From Alitta virens (taxonomy: Eukaryota > Annelida > Polychaeta > Phyllodocida > Nereididae): 64,000 nt of DNA. The stretch spans positions 42,368,747-42,432,746 of the forward strand of contig OW028576.1 of assembly GCA_932294295.1 (NCBI GenBank). The letters are read 5' to 3'. The position numbers and the translations under genes are program-made. The notes beneath the pieces are model-generated. The model had not been told where the DNA came from. It saw only the letters and a program-made list of their open reading frames with translations, and made no database searches. Below are positions 12,605-24,764 of this stretch, piece after piece (position 1 is the first letter of the stretch; every line of letters starts with the position of its first letter).

Positions 12605-12790
12605 ATCTTATCCTGTACTCAGTGTCAATGTTCCATACTGGAGCACCTAAAAGACCCCACTCATGTGGTAAATGTCTAAGATAGTGTTTGACTTCCAATT
12701 CTCATCATCTCATCATTACGTCTACCCCTAATAGCCAGTCATATAAGCTGATTAGGATTTAGGCCAGTAGTAATGAGCCAATACAGCCTA
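12605..12790 (+). mobile_element. Decayed SINE (family 2), 3' portion
   Basis: Contains the family-2 landmarks: AAAAGACCCCACTCATGTGG, then TCATCATCTCATCATTACGTC and CAGTCATATAAGCTGA, in the same order as the copies at 15.35 and 16.13 kb. It lacks the tRNA-like head. Confidence 0.5.
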
Positions 12791-13129
12791 CTTCAATAAA
12801 ATACAGCATATCAGAATGCTACAAGAATATCTCCAGGGACCTAATGCTTGGACTGATCCTGCAGTGTCCTGGGTTTTTTGTCCTGATTGCTAAATTGGCC
12901 AGTCTCATGAAACCTTTGCACAAATAGGAGTCCCTCGGGCAAAAAACATCAATTATCAATTCCCAAAGTAGTCGCTGACAGTAGCCAAAAGTAGTCGATC
13001 AGTCTCTTCGGCTTTTGCGGTGTTCTCTTTGATGATGTACCCCGTCTAACATTGTCTGTACTCCCTATCGTATTTTATTCTGCTTTGCTTTCCTCTTTTC
13101 TTCATTCCTATCTTGGAATTATACAGATT

Positions 13130-13330
13130 TTATTCCTGGCCTGGGCACTGTTCATGTATCAGCTGGATGTCGATTGCATGAGATGTTAAATTGGAGGTGC
13201 ATTGTACTTGGTGTCTATACTGAGGCAAGTAAAAGACCCCATCCATGCAGTAAATGTAACATGGTGTGAACTCCAAGCATTATCATCTCAGCTTCAGACC
13301 TACTTAGCATTGAGAGATTGGACAGGAGGA
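13130..13330 (+). mobile_element. Decayed SINE (family 2)
   Basis: Carries GCATGAGATGTTAAATTGGA, GTAAAAGACCCCATCCATG and AACATGGTGTGAACTCCAAG in the family order. It ends in a poorly matched tail. Nearby DNA up to 14.5 kb has pyrimidine-rich tracts (including a TC run at 13574) but no gene. Confidence 0.6.
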
Positions 13331-15035
13331 ATTAATTCGAAAGTATGCCTAGTTTTGTCATCTTCAGGGGAACCTTAAAATTACTATTGTGTGTTCTTCT
13401 ACTCAGGTTTTTTTTCTTTCATCGTGTATCATATTTTAACTTTCTTTGCTATCTACAAATGAAGTTATTGTTTTCAAATTCATTTTTCTTCTGACCTTTT
13501 TTCAGTTTTGGGATTTTTTGTCATTTTTTAATATATTTTTTTAGCATCTCCTTAATTCTAATTTCTATCAATTTCTCTCTCTCTCTCTCTTTTCTTCATT
13601 TCTTTTTCGTAATGAATATTTATTTCCCTTTTGTTTCTTGCATTAGATATCTGCAGTATGTGCGGTTGCTGAAATAGTTGACGTTCAAGTCAATCTGCAG
13701 AGTGTATATATAACAAATATGCTTCAAGTGGTGTATGTTAAGCTAGAAAGCAATTCTTGTCCGTTTTTTTTAAATATATTTTTTATGTAGCAAAATAGTA
13801 CAGACAATATTTGATGCTGATCTGACCTGCCTAGTGTTAACTTCAATGGCAGCCATAATGATGAGATGATCTCGCTGCTGTGAGTCACCAGTTTCAGTTT
13901 TCTCATCTTCCATTGATGGAATTCTGACATTCCTTATATGGACGACATACAGTTTGCTTTTTTTTAAATAAGCAAACCCCCCAATGGCCCACATTTAAGA
14001 CTTCGCCATTTAATGTACACAGTGAACTGAATTAAAGGGAATCTGCCCTTTAAACTGCCCCTTTTGGAATCCAATGTTAATTTGCCAAATTTTCATACTT
14101 GGGTTTCTGCATTTACCAGTGAAGAAATAAAATAAGAATCCTAAAATATTTCTGAGAAATTAAGAGATTTAATTTTCAGTATTTTCAAGGTCATAATGGC
14201 CATTTTTATTGCCCATTACTGTAACCACTTTATGACTGTTCATTACTTATAAGGATTGAAATTTCAGTTAAAATTCGAGCCGAAAATGCAACAATTTCTA
14301 AATTTTTTATTAAACGACTAATTAACAAGTAAGTGCAGCTGGGTAAAATTCCTTACAACTTGTCTATGAAAGGTAAGATGGGATGGGAGTGATTTTACAT
14401 AATTCAGTGTTGACCTGCCAAACTCAGTTGGAAGATTTTCTTTAAATTTCCACAATTGTAAAACACGCGTCTTTCAATTAAGGTGAAGGTAAGGTAAAGA
14501 GTTTGTGGCGTCCACTTGATCTTGGCACCATTAAAGCCTCTGACTAAACTGCATTACTACACTGAGCCCACCCGTGGACCTGTCCAAGAACAAGTCTTTC
14601 TCAACTCCCTGATGAGCATACAGCATACACAGAATCACCTCCAGGGGCCTAAGCACTCTACAATAACCATCACTGAACCCACCAATGGACTAGTTCAAAC
14701 ATGAGTCTTTCCCAACTACCTGTTGGGTAGGCCTATACAGCCTATTACACAGACATACCTGGAGGGGGCTATGCATTCTACAATCCATCACTGCATATAA
14801 CCACGTAAACAGATTCAGATTAATAAGATTCATAAATCATTTATTCAGCTCCAAATACAAATAAACAAATAATAATAATTTATAATTAACAATAAATGGT
14901 TTAGAACTAGGCAACCCTTTTTAAGATCATATTATCACCGCTACTGAAGGGCTGCCCAATAACAAATATTCAATAAAATTATATTAAATTCTATAGGCAC
15001 CCTGCTTTTCATCGAAGTCCACAATACCATTTACA
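13331..15035. other. Gene-free stretch
   Basis: No supported coding sequence. The interval 14490-14790 has two imperfect copies of a segment with CACTGAGCCCACCCGTGGAC-like sequence (near 14560 and 14665), each followed by a CAGG(G)GCCTA...CTCTACAAT motif, suggesting a local duplication of about 105 bp. Confidence 0.5.
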
Positions 15036-15039
15036 CCTG

Positions 15040-15560
15040 GTTGGAGTGGAGCAAAGAGTTACAGAGGATCTGCTCAGTTCCTCCATGTCATAGTGGGGGT
15101 TCGAACCTTCAGACAAGCACTTCCACCATCAGACCAGGGTGGGGGCCTAGCTCAGAGGTAGCGCTCTGGGCTTCCAACCACTGGGTTTTTGTTCAATTCC
15201 TGTTCAAGCCTAAGTTGGATGGCTGTTTCATCCTTCGTCTCATTGCCATGGTTCCTGCCTGTCCTAATTAGCCCGACAGGTGCAGAAATGCAGGACGTAA
15301 AGCCCTAATCACCCACCCATCCACCATCAGACCAAGGCTTGTCGTTTAACATAGATGGATGTTGATCGCATGAGACGTTAAATTGGAGGTGTCTTGCACT
15401 ATGTGTCTATGCAGAGGCAAGTAAAAGACCCCACCCCTGGGTTAATGTGTAACATGGTGTGGACTCCCAAGCACTGGCAAGCAGCATTATCATCTCATCA
15501 TTACGCCTGCCTCTGGCAGCTGGTCATATAAGTTGACTAAGGGACAGACCAGCAGCATGG
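15040..15560 (+). mobile_element. SINE family 2 copy interrupted by a family 1 SINE
   Basis: The head (to about 15137) ends with a box-B-like GGGTTCGAACCTT; the body resumes at about 15323 with GATCGCATGAGACGTTAAAT, AGTAAAAGACCCCACCCC, AACATGGTGTGGACTCCCAA and GGTCATATAAGTTGACTAAG. Between them a family 1 SINE is inserted, flanked by the duplicated target CCACCATCAGACCA. Confidence 0.7.
15138..15322 (+). mobile_element. tRNA-derived SINE, family 1, copy A (nested)
   Basis: The head GGGGGCCTAGCTCAGAGGTA gives an A-box-like pattern; the B box is decayed here (TTGTTCAATTCC). The body has AAGTTGGATGGCTGTTTCAT and CTGCCTGTCCTAATTAGCCC, and the end is GGACGTAAAGCCCTAATCAC. A direct repeat CCACCATCAGACCA on both sides shows it inserted into a family 2 SINE. 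Confidence 0.85.
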
Positions 15561-15595
15561 AGGGAGACCTTAGACGTTAGGTTATACCATGGATC

Positions 15596-16125
15596 TTATT
15601 CAGTGAATAGAACTCTTTTTTCTTTTTCGCTAACACACACTTTACACTCATGAAATATAGATGGAGTTTTCCATTGATACAAATGCCTTAAATCATGTCT
15701 GCACGTGGGTAGCCATGGTAACCTATAAAATTTACCCTTGTGACATGAGCAGACAATGCTTTTGTATTGAAGAATGGACTGGGTTGGCACATTGCCATAA
15801 AATCTCCCAGATATATTACTGTACTGCCTGAATTGATAATTCATGTTAAAACCACGGGTGCTACAGTCAGCTCCTAATAACGATTCTCAGAGAAGTTCTC
15901 TAGTTTCATTCGAAGGTTATTATATGTAGCTTTATATTGCTATGACTTCACTGTATTCATCAGTGTGCCTTACAAATCTATGGTTAAGTTATGATGTTAC
16001 ATTAAAATTTTAATGACAGTGGCTGTTTGTGACTAGCTGTTCATCATTGTTTTTACAGGTAATGGGAAGCTAGATGTTTGTAATAAATAATATTTTAGTG
16101 GGTATGTCCTGCCCTAGCACTCTTC
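15596..16125. other. Gene-free stretch
   Basis: No supported exon or dated repeat. Minus-strand open frames here have no recognisable protein features. Confidence 0.45.
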
Positions 16126-16127
16126 AA

Positions 16128-16335
16128 TGTCGGCTAGACGTCCATTGCATGAGACGTTAAATTGGTGGCGCCTTGTACTCGGTGTCTATGCCGAGGCAAG
16201 TACAAGACCTCACCCATGGGGTAAAAGTGTAACATGGTGTGGACTCTAAGCAGCCTTATTATCTCATCATTACATCTACCTCTGATAGCTGGTCATATAA
16301 GCTGACTAAGCTTCAGACCCAGTAGCATAGAGACA
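16128..16335 (+). mobile_element. SINE family 2 body
   Basis: Landmarks in order: CATTGCATGAGACGTTAAAT, CTCGGTGTCTATGCCGAGGC, AAGACCTCACCCATGGGG, AACATGGTGTGGACTC, CTGGTCATATAAGCTGACTA. The tRNA-like head is absent or decayed. Confidence 0.7.
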
Positions 16336-16539
16336 TTGAACAGTACAAAACCATACATCATAATTTTCTCTTACCTCAGCTCTTTTACAGTGTCTTGTGC
16401 ATGTGTACATGTGAATCTATATCACCATACACAACTGTTACAGGTGACAGACAGCGTGTACAATGGAATTATCCCCCACGCGATTGTGTGTAACATTCCA
16501 CAGAGATGCTTGCTGCCTCAGCAGCCTAAGTGAGCCGCA

Positions 16540-17538
16540 TCAATGCAGTGTTATGTGCATCACAGCCCCATCCTCAGTTGCTGAGACAAATTGCTATTGA
16601 TCACTGATAAATGTGGCCTGCCATGGGGGGTCTTCCCCTATCATTGAAAAGAGTGCAGAGCCCAATGCTTTTATATTTTGTCTTTTTTATGATCATTTTC
16701 ACTTTATTTATATTTTAAATTTTTTTTTTTGTTGACGTTTTTTGAAAGGACAGGGAGGTTATCAGCAAAATTACGTTATTTTAGGTCACGAATTGTAGTA
16801 AGAAAACATATTTTCCCCCATAACCTAACAAAAGTTTCGATGTTGATAACCAGGTGGTTTTATTTTTCCTTGTAAAACTTTCATAAAGATTGATTGGATG
16901 GGTTCTTTAAACTAAAAATATATTTAATTTAATCGGTAGGATAATATTGCCATATAAGTTAATAGGAAACTAAAGAAGAAAGGCATTTTGGCTTTAATGG
17001 AAGCGTTTATGCGTTAGCAATGGACTTCATTCTCATTAAAATCATCCATTGACATTCTATTGCAACACCCAAAGTGGTATTTCATTCAGTCCTGCCTATT
17101 TCCAGCACCAGGTTTTGGCAAAGGGGACACCATTTACATTGACTAACCATTAACGATTGTACCAGCATCAATATTGCTCATCATTGTGAATAGCTGGTAC
17201 AATTACTATCCATTATGTTAATTAGTGGCATTGACTGGCTGATCAATATAGAATGGCATTAGCATAAGACATTAGCATGTGATTGGTCAGTGTGATTGGT
17301 CAGTGTCAAATTGTATGTGACAGGTTCAGCCTTGCATCCTCAAACTGATAGTGATGAGCATGCCACAAACATTTAACTTATATTCTCATCCCACAAAACT
17401 CAATGTTGGACGCCTCACCATCCACTATTGTTATGATATTCTCACAACATGCAGCAATTTTTCAAATGATAGATTTTCTAAAAATAATTATTTGCAGAAT
17501 GTTTTGACAACATTCAGATTATTACAGTATAATATATA
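16540..17538. other. Gene-free stretch
   Basis: AT-rich intergenic DNA, no supported gene. A short direct repeat (GTGATTGGTCAGT twice) lies at about 17279-17306. Confidence 0.5.
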
Positions 17539-17572
17539 GGTAGGTAGATAGATAGGTAGCTAGGTAGATAGG

Positions 17573-17615
<43 letters not shown>

Positions 17616-17803
17616 GTAGACATATAGGTAGATAGATAGATAGGTAGATAGATAGATAGATAATAGAAAGATAGATAGATAGATAGATATTAGATAGATA
17701 AATTAATAGATAGATAATAGATAGCTGGATAGATAGTAAGATAGATAATAGACATATAGATAGATAGATAATAAATAGGTAGATAGATAGATAGACAGAT
17801 GAT
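17539..17803. repeat. (GATA)n microsatellite array
   Basis: About 265 bp of TAGA/GATA units, interspersed with GGTA and AATA variants. It is immediately followed by a fragment of SINE family 2. Confidence 0.95.
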
Positions 17804-17821
17804 TCAAATTGTACTCTGTGT

Positions 17822-17945
17822 ATGTGCTGGTGCAAGTAAAATAGGGTGGGTGTTTAACATGGTGTGGACTCCAATTCTTATTATCTCATAATTACGTCTG
17901 CCTCTGGCAGGTTAAACCTGCTGATTAAGAAAATTTACCAGTCGG
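17822..17945 (+). mobile_element. SINE family 2, 3' fragment
   Basis: Contains TGGTGCAAGTAAAATAGGGT, AACATGGTGTGGACTCCAAT and ATTACGTCTGCCTCTGGCAG. The 5' part appears replaced by the adjacent GATA array. Confidence 0.55.
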
Positions 17946-19340
17946 GCTTTATATTCATTTTAACATATTTTTCTCTTGAAAATATTAACTTTCAAAATTT
18001 CAATCACCATTATTAACATTTTAACTACACTTATATGCTTTCTACAAGGTATATATATCTTTGTCCACCTGAATGATTTTATTCACAATTTCACCAAACT
18101 GTAATTTTGATATTTTACGTTCGCTGCGGCCCCAAATTCAGGTAGCGTCGAAGTCAGGTGCTAAGCGCGACTGTTGTTCTTGTAAATTCGTGTGCCACTT
18201 GCACGTTTTTGTAAGCAAAACAGGATTTTTTTTTGTGACTATATTTTATCAAATGCAGCTGAGAGATGACGTTGTAACACAAAATCACCATAAACAAAAA
18301 TAGAAAAGCTATTTAACAGAGATAAACAAAGATAAATTACAAGACTCTCTGAAAGGGGTAGTATTCATTGAAATGAGTTGGCTGTACCATTCTCATAGTT
18401 TTTCTCTCATTTAGCTAGATTACCTACCACATATCATCATTCCTCGCCAGTCCAAACCCCAGCTGCAATAAAAATCTCAAATTACTCCATAAAGGTTGCT
18501 TTTCTTGCATTCTTATTTTAATGAATTAATAAGTTTCTCTTTCTACTCTTCATTGCTGTTTATATCACAAAATTAAGCCAAATTGATTTATACTGCCCCT
18601 TTAATTCTACCTCATTGTAAAACCTCCAGATATCGTCTTTTACATTTCAACTAGTTTAAAATACAAAATCATCTTTAATTTAATATGCTTTGTATTCCAT
18701 ACATCATTAAATTACATAACATAATTTCACCGATTTAGCATACTCTTTGCCTCAGTTACTTCAATTTGTATATTGTACAATCCGGTAATTGGATATCATT
18801 ATGAGCGCCTGATTAAAATATCTAGCAAAACATTTATTTGACTCTCTGCTAAGCTGAGAACTAGGCCTATTTCTAGCCTTTTATTACCATCATCAGTATA
18901 ATTATTGACATTTTCTTATTTTAGACAAATTCTGTGCTTAGCGTTGCTGGTTAAATTCTTTCGGTTTATTAGCATTATAAATTCATAAATTTCCTCCATC
19001 TAAATTTTCGTTTTTGTTAAGACGCGAAGAAGGATTTTTTTCTAGTTGAGTCATGCACGGTTCCAAATTAACCTTGTTTTCAGTTGCCGCAAGACTTTGC
19101 TATTAATTTCGACACTGTCTTTCATTAAGTTTCGCGACTCACTGATTACAAACTGTCAAAATAAACGACCAGAAGCTACTCACATAAACCGGAAGTACAA
19201 TTTCCAAACAGGATATGAGTGATTGCGCCTTCATTAAGCCCACTGCAAATGAAATCATGATAAATGGAATCACTAATAATGATTTGCAGCCCATGATTGC
19301 AATGGCTTTAGGCTCACCAAGGTGGTTGGAGAGGGGCTAT
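17946..19340. other. Gene-free stretch
   Basis: No supported gene. A short locally GC-richer piece with CGTTCGCTGCGGCCCC near 18119 carries no clear exon. Confidence 0.45.
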
Positions 19341-19905
19341 AGAGTGAGTGAGTGTGGGAGTGAGTGTGTGTGTGAGTGTGAGAGTCAGTCAGTCAGTCAG
19401 TCAGTCAGTTAGTCAGTCAGTCAATCATTCAGTCAGTCAGTTAGTCAGTCAGTCAATAGATAATATTTTATTTATCTTGCAACTTGAAATTAAATTTTAT
19501 CTAGCTATCTATCTATTTATCTACTAGTATATTTGTTAGTATGGTTCATTCATTCATTCATTCATTCATTCATTCATTCATTCAGTCAGTCAGTCAGTCA
19601 GTCAGTCAGTCAGTCATTCAGTTATTCAGTTATTCAGTCAGTCAGTCAGTCAGTCAGTCAGTTAGTCAGTCAGTCAGCACTTCAGTCAGTCAGTTAGTCA
19701 GTCAGTCAATAGATATTATTTTATTTATCTTGCAACTTGAAATTAAATTTTATCTAACTATCTATCTATTTATCTACTAGTATATTTGTTAGTATGGTTC
19801 ATTCATTCATTCATTCATTCATTCATTCATTCAGTCAGTCAGTCAATCAGTCAATCAGTCAATCAGTCAGTCAGTCAGGAAGTCAGTCAGTCAGTCAGTC
19901 AGCAA
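19341..19905. repeat. Compound CAGT/CATT microsatellite with a 253-bp duplication
   Basis: GTGA-type units give way to long (CAGT)n and (CATT)n blocks. A single-copy segment beginning CAATAGATA, containing TTATCTTGCAACTTGAAATT and ending TTGTTAGTATGG, occurs twice (about 19454-19544 and 19707-19797) with a 253-bp period, so a larger unit duplicated together with its microsatellites. Confidence 0.95.
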
Positions 19906-19920
19906 GTGAATCGGTAAATA

Positions 19921-21305
19921 TGAGAAGCAGTTAGATGTAATATTATTCTGACCTCGAAAAGCTTAAACTGCTGTAATGCTCAGAAAACACACTCCAAAAG
20001 GCTGCAATGCCAGAAATAGGACATCAATAAGCAATTTACAGCCTATGTTTCTTATGCAAACTGTAATTTGGAAACAAAACGGGTGGCCTTGAATATGTTT
20101 ATCCAAGGCCAAAGTGAGGATTATTCATATTTGTGAAATATGCCTCATAGGAACAATAAATAAACAGATTGGATGGCATATAGCAATATCAAGCATTGCT
20201 CTAGGGAAATAGTTTCTATCTGTTTTGATGTACAAATGTAAATGATGGTTCCTTCATGGTTTGTTTGATAATGCCTTATATACAGTGTGCCCAAACTGGG
20301 GCAAGTAATAGACCCTTCTTTGGGATTGATAATCAAAGCACTTCTGTGAAACAATGTTAACTTGAAGTTTAGTATTTTCTCCACTAATTTCTCCTACTTT
20401 TTTTTTTTACCATGGTGAATGACCACAATAGAAAAAAACTAAGAAAGTATCATCTGAAAGAAAGAAAACTTTTGTGCTGCTCCAAGCTTTTTACGATAAA
20501 ATATGAAAACAAATGGACATTTATAATGCATCCTACTGTAGCATCTTAACTGGTGTGGATTCATAACTTTACTCATTATCATAACAACCCATCATCCAGA
20601 TGATGAAGATTGGTCCTAGCGGTTTCCTGTTGTAACAGCACCTGCTATGCAAGATGACTATACCAAGGTACCCACAGCACTTGAGTGACTGTATCTTATC
20701 AATAGTCTTTTTTACTAAGTCTTTCCTCTCCTCTTATTACTCATTTTGCCTTTCAGACATAGTATGCCATAACTAACTGATTCCATAAATATTCTCTTGG
20801 AAATGACAGAATTCAACTGAACGATAAGATGTCAAGTATACATTAAAATGCACTAAAAATACTGCTGCTAGGATGCACTTTGCTTCAGCCAATCAGAGTC
20901 AAGGGCGGAAACATTTTCAGCTAATAGAATTGCACTATTCTGTCGTAGCCACCTGGTGGAAATACAGAGAACCTTCGGTGAAAATCCACTATTGCAGACG
21001 ATATAATTATGTTGGTGTTGAATACTGATCAGTATCCCCATAATTATCCCCATAATTGCATTTAGAACATTATAGACATTGTGTCAGATAAGTATCATGT
21101 TCTGTGCTGTTCTGGCAAGTTACACATTTCGTTCAGTCCAATTCATCATTCTTGTCTCTTTATACAGTATAAGTCATAAATAACGTGCAACTAGAGCTGG
21201 AGCTATAACCCTCTGAAGTCACGGGTGGCACCTCAGCAGCGATATGTGTATTTATCTTGGAATCTGATGAAGTAATTCGTATGAAAAAAGAAATATTATA
21301 CTCAT
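19921..21305. other. Gene-free stretch
   Basis: No supported coding sequence or clear mobile element. Fragments near 20290 (GGGGCAAGTAATAGACCC) resemble a heavily decayed SINE family 2. Confidence 0.45.
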
Positions 21306-21306
21306 A

Positions 21307-21530
21307 GGATAAGATAAGATAAGATAAGATAAGATAAGATAAGATAAGTTAAGTTAAGTTAAGTTAAGTTAAGTTAAGTTAAGTTAAGTTAAGTTAAGTT
21401 AAGTTAAGTTAAGTTAAGTTAAGTTAAGTTAAGTTAAGTTAAGTTAAGGTAAGGTAAGGTAAGGTAAGGTAAGATAAGATAAGATAAGATAAGATAAGAT
21501 AAGATAAGATAAGAAGATAAGAAGAAACTT
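21307..21530. repeat. Pentanucleotide array AAGAT-AAGTT-AAGGT-AAGAT
   Basis: More than 40 pentamers without spacing changes: a block of AAGAT, then about 26 AAGTT, five AAGGT, then AAGAT again. Base substitutions have spread as homogeneous blocks. Confidence 0.97.
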
Positions 21531-21534
21531 TATA

Positions 21535-22379
21535 TATTTATAGTCGGAGGTGTAAAACAAACCAATCGAACATAAGCTACAAAGCTTTTAGGCGACTGAT
21601 AAATAAGAAAAAAAACAAGTGAAGATATATGCAAATGATCAAATCTAATAGGAATAAAATGAGTTCTGAGTTCTCTTTCCCATATAAAGACTTTCTTTCC
21701 TTTTTATCCTTGGCAAAGCAATTCCTTTCACTTCATGATCTCAATTTCTTTTCCTTACGAGTCAATTCCTTTTGTAAATGATCAATTCCTTTTCGCAAAA
21801 GAGCCCATTCCTTTAACGCATGACCCCATCAATGGATAGGGCGATAAAGGGTGTTTGCAATTAAGGCACCGGAAGTCAGACATCATGAGACCTGCCTTAA
21901 TAAACAAGGTTGTTTCCGGAAGCGGAAATAGAGACCTGATCACGTGACACTTGTTGTTGACAGGGGGCGCCCTTGCATGGTATCGCAGCAGCCGAGATTC
22001 GCTTGAGACCTCGCCAAGAACGTGATTTGGGCGTGACTTAGCTCAGCAAAGCTCCACTAGAGGTCTCTGGAGTGTCCTTGCACCTCTTCAAGATGGCTTC
22101 CTAAACGTTGGACACGGAATAATATCGCAGGCTCATAATTTCCATGGCAGTAGTGCGTGAGTTTTGCAAACTTTTGTGGAACCAGGACAAAAAAATGACC
22201 GTGAAAAATCTTGTATGCTGCGTTTGCATGCCAACATCATCACAAAAACTTTAAATGACATTTTTAGTAAATTTTTAAATCATTGGTTTGACCTTTACAA
22301 TAAATTTCATCTCATCTATAATATAAGCCAGTTAAACTTCTGACCAATATAACAAAATTCCATGCACCTTGCTCCCAAC

Positions 22380-22380
<1 letters not shown>
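21535..22380. other. Gene-free stretch, partly CpG-containing
   Basis: The interval 21880-22100 is less AT-rich and contains GGGGGCGC and CGTGATTTGGGCG. It could be a regulatory or 5' region, but no exon with a clear frame was found. A short direct repeat of ATTCCTTTT/TCAATTCC motifs lies at 21720-21810. Confidence 0.4.
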
Positions 22381-22456
<76 letters not shown>

Positions 22457-22556
22457 TATTGATATATATATAGATAGATGGATAGATAGATAGCTAGGTA
22501 GATATATATATAGATATATAGATAGATAGATAGATGGATAGATAAATAGGTAGATC
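22379..22556. repeat. (GATA)n microsatellite array
   Basis: Pure GATA units to about 22455, then interrupted by TATA and GGTA variants. Confidence 0.95.
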
Positions 22557-22880
22557 TGTCTGTCTCACCATTAAGACCACACTTGGTGCAAATTACATTG
22601 GTCTTATTAGTGAGGTGGTCTTAAAAGTGAGGTAAATACATTGGTACACTTGAGCTAGTGAAGTGGTTTAAAGCAAGGTTCCACTGTATCCCAATGCATA
22701 ATAGCAACACACCCTTCAAAGGTCTATTATATATAACTAACACACCCTTCAAAGGGTATATTATATATAAAACCTTAACTCAGGATTTACAGGCTACTGA
22801 TACACTACGCTATCATTTATAAATATCGGATAGAGGCCTCACAGTGTTTCATATCTACGTTACTCTGATTTCTGCTTACC

Positions 22881-23070
22881 TTGCAAGTCTGACGGCGCCG
22901 CAGCGTCCACTTGCACGTCTCGCCGTCTTGAGGGTCGTCCTGGCGAACGTAGAACGTCGTTCGGTACGTCGTCAGCAGCGCCAATAACGTTTGTGACGCT
23001 GCGCCCCCCTCTCCTCCCCCCCCCCCCCGGAAACGCCATGCAGATGTCGTCTGCTTATATTGATTGGAAG
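22881..23070 (-). CDS. Candidate GC-rich coding exon, unrecognised
   Basis: On the minus strand an open frame (…TLLALLTTYRTTFYVRQDD, PQDGETCKWTLRRRQTCK) ends at TTGCAAG followed by GTAAGCAG, a strong donor, so the exon would end at 22881. The third codon positions are strongly GC-biased, unlike the AT-rich surroundings. A second frame is also open, and the 5' boundary is unclear because a poly-G run lies at 23018-23031. I do not recognise the protein. No partner exon is visible nearby, and it could be a remnant or a regulatory CpG patch. Confidence 0.3.
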
Positions 23071-23302
23071 CAAACAGCAGCCTGGTTGCTATGGGCAACA
23101 AGGGGGTAACTTAGTACTACGAGATTTAGTCACCAGAGGGCAGTAATGGAGTGGGGTGTGTCACATCACGGGTCAGTTTGTAACCCTTTACGGGAGTCTC
23201 TTTGGAACTGAGAGGCCATTTATGAGTTCAAAATCAGAGAAGCTAGTGGACCTAAAAAATAAGTTATATACCAATCGATAAGCCAATGATAGGGAGAATG
23301 CT

Positions 23303-23366
23303 GCTACTACCACTACTACTACTGCTGCTAGTACTACTACTGCTACTACTACAACTAATACTACTT

Positions 23367-23398
<32 letters not shown>

Positions 23399-23399
23399 G

Positions 23400-23437
<38 letters not shown>

Positions 23438-23572
23438 GCTGCTGCTACTACTGCTACTACTACAACTACTACTGCTACTAGTACTACTACGACTGCTACT
23501 ACTACTACTAGCTACTACTACTACTACTTACTATTACTACTATTACTACTATTACTACCATTACTACCACGA
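23303..23572. repeat. Trinucleotide (ACT)n array
   Basis: About 270 bp of CTA/ACT triplets with GCT, ATT and CCA variants. In one frame it reads as a long poly-Leu stretch, which is not a protein. Confidence 0.97.
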
Positions 23573-23599
23573 GGTAACAGCACTACAAAGACCGCCTCA

Positions 23600-24760
23600 C
23601 AAATGCCATTGATTTATACACAAATCAATATCTTAAGCACTGTTCTTCTAAATGTAGGCCTATGTTTCTTCTGTAATTGTAGGCTGTATTTAGTTTTCAG
23701 GTTTTATGCCTTAAATTTCCGACATTATTGTATCACAAGAGCCTTCCCTCCCTTTGTCTGGTACGAAATTCTACACATAAGCCACTTAGGACGATTCGAC
23801 CCAACAGCCAGGCACGCAGTGTTGAGATAGGCCCTTTTTGTCTTGGGACATTTTGGCTTGTCGTGTCGCTCTCCATTAGTGGAGGTCGATAACTGGACAG
23901 CACGTGCTGAGGGAAACCCCCTGTGACGTAGCTTAAGGAATTCCCACACCGGCTTATACAGCAATTTCGCCAAAGGGCTTTGGGGGTTGGAAGAGAATTA
24001 CAAAGCAGGGTGAAAATAAAGACGGAGGGCAACTGATACAATGTGGGCAGTATATCGTATCTCATTCTGCTAGATTACCAGCCAGGGTACTCGATGTATT
24101 TTCAAGTAGTAGGCCCAATTAAAGGCTACAGACGCTGTACCTATTTAAAGTCATAGTAAATTTTTCCACACATTAGAATGACCAGCTTCTGGGCAGTGAT
24201 CACGTGTGTATTCTACTGACCGTATGGAACAACTCATGCAAATGTTGCTGGTCAATAGTGGGGTGGTCTGAATAGAGAAGTAAAATATCATGGTCAGATC
24301 TGGGTCCAGTTAAATAATGTCTTAAAGTCTTAAATTCTTAAATTAATTGAGGTTGTCTTAAGGTATTACGGCTTCACAATTTTCAGCCTCAGTGTCTGTT
24401 AGTGTCTGTCTCAAGAGCTCAGAACTCAAAACTCAGAATCATTTTATTCAAAAGAAGTTGCACTTTGTGTAATGAAATTAGCATGATGTTTGGAGAGTAA
24501 ACTTATGAGAGATGTGAGAATATACTGAGTAAATGACTCATGCATATTCCGCCCAATTCTAGGAGCAGCATGATGGAAGTAAAGTAGCTCTACAAGCCTC
24601 ACTTTACATTCAAAAGATCCTTTTGTAAACTTGTGAAGATGGGTGAAATTGTATCATTTCAACTCTTGAAGTTGCATGCAGAAAAGTTAGTCTGATCAGG
24701 CAGCTGGGTGATTTCACTTAATACTATACAATACTGGATGTTGTTTGGTACGTATTAGTC
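23600..24760. other. Gene-free stretch
   Basis: No supported gene; overlapping open frames near 23.7-24.1 kb on both strands have no protein-like features. A CTCAGAACTCAAAACTCAGAA segment near 24417 matches the repeat tail seen at 3340 and 57090. Confidence 0.45.
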
Positions 24761-24764
24761 ATAT

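Noticed and set aside
17560..17835. Open frame rich in Tyr-Leu-Ser-Ile
   Set aside because: Pure translation of the GATA microsatellite.
19541..19780. Open frame of SVSQ and HSFI repeats
   Set aside because: Translation of the CAGT/CATT microsatellites.
23286..23612. Long poly-Leu open frame
   Set aside because: It is the trinucleotide (ACT)n array read in one frame, with no protein-like features.
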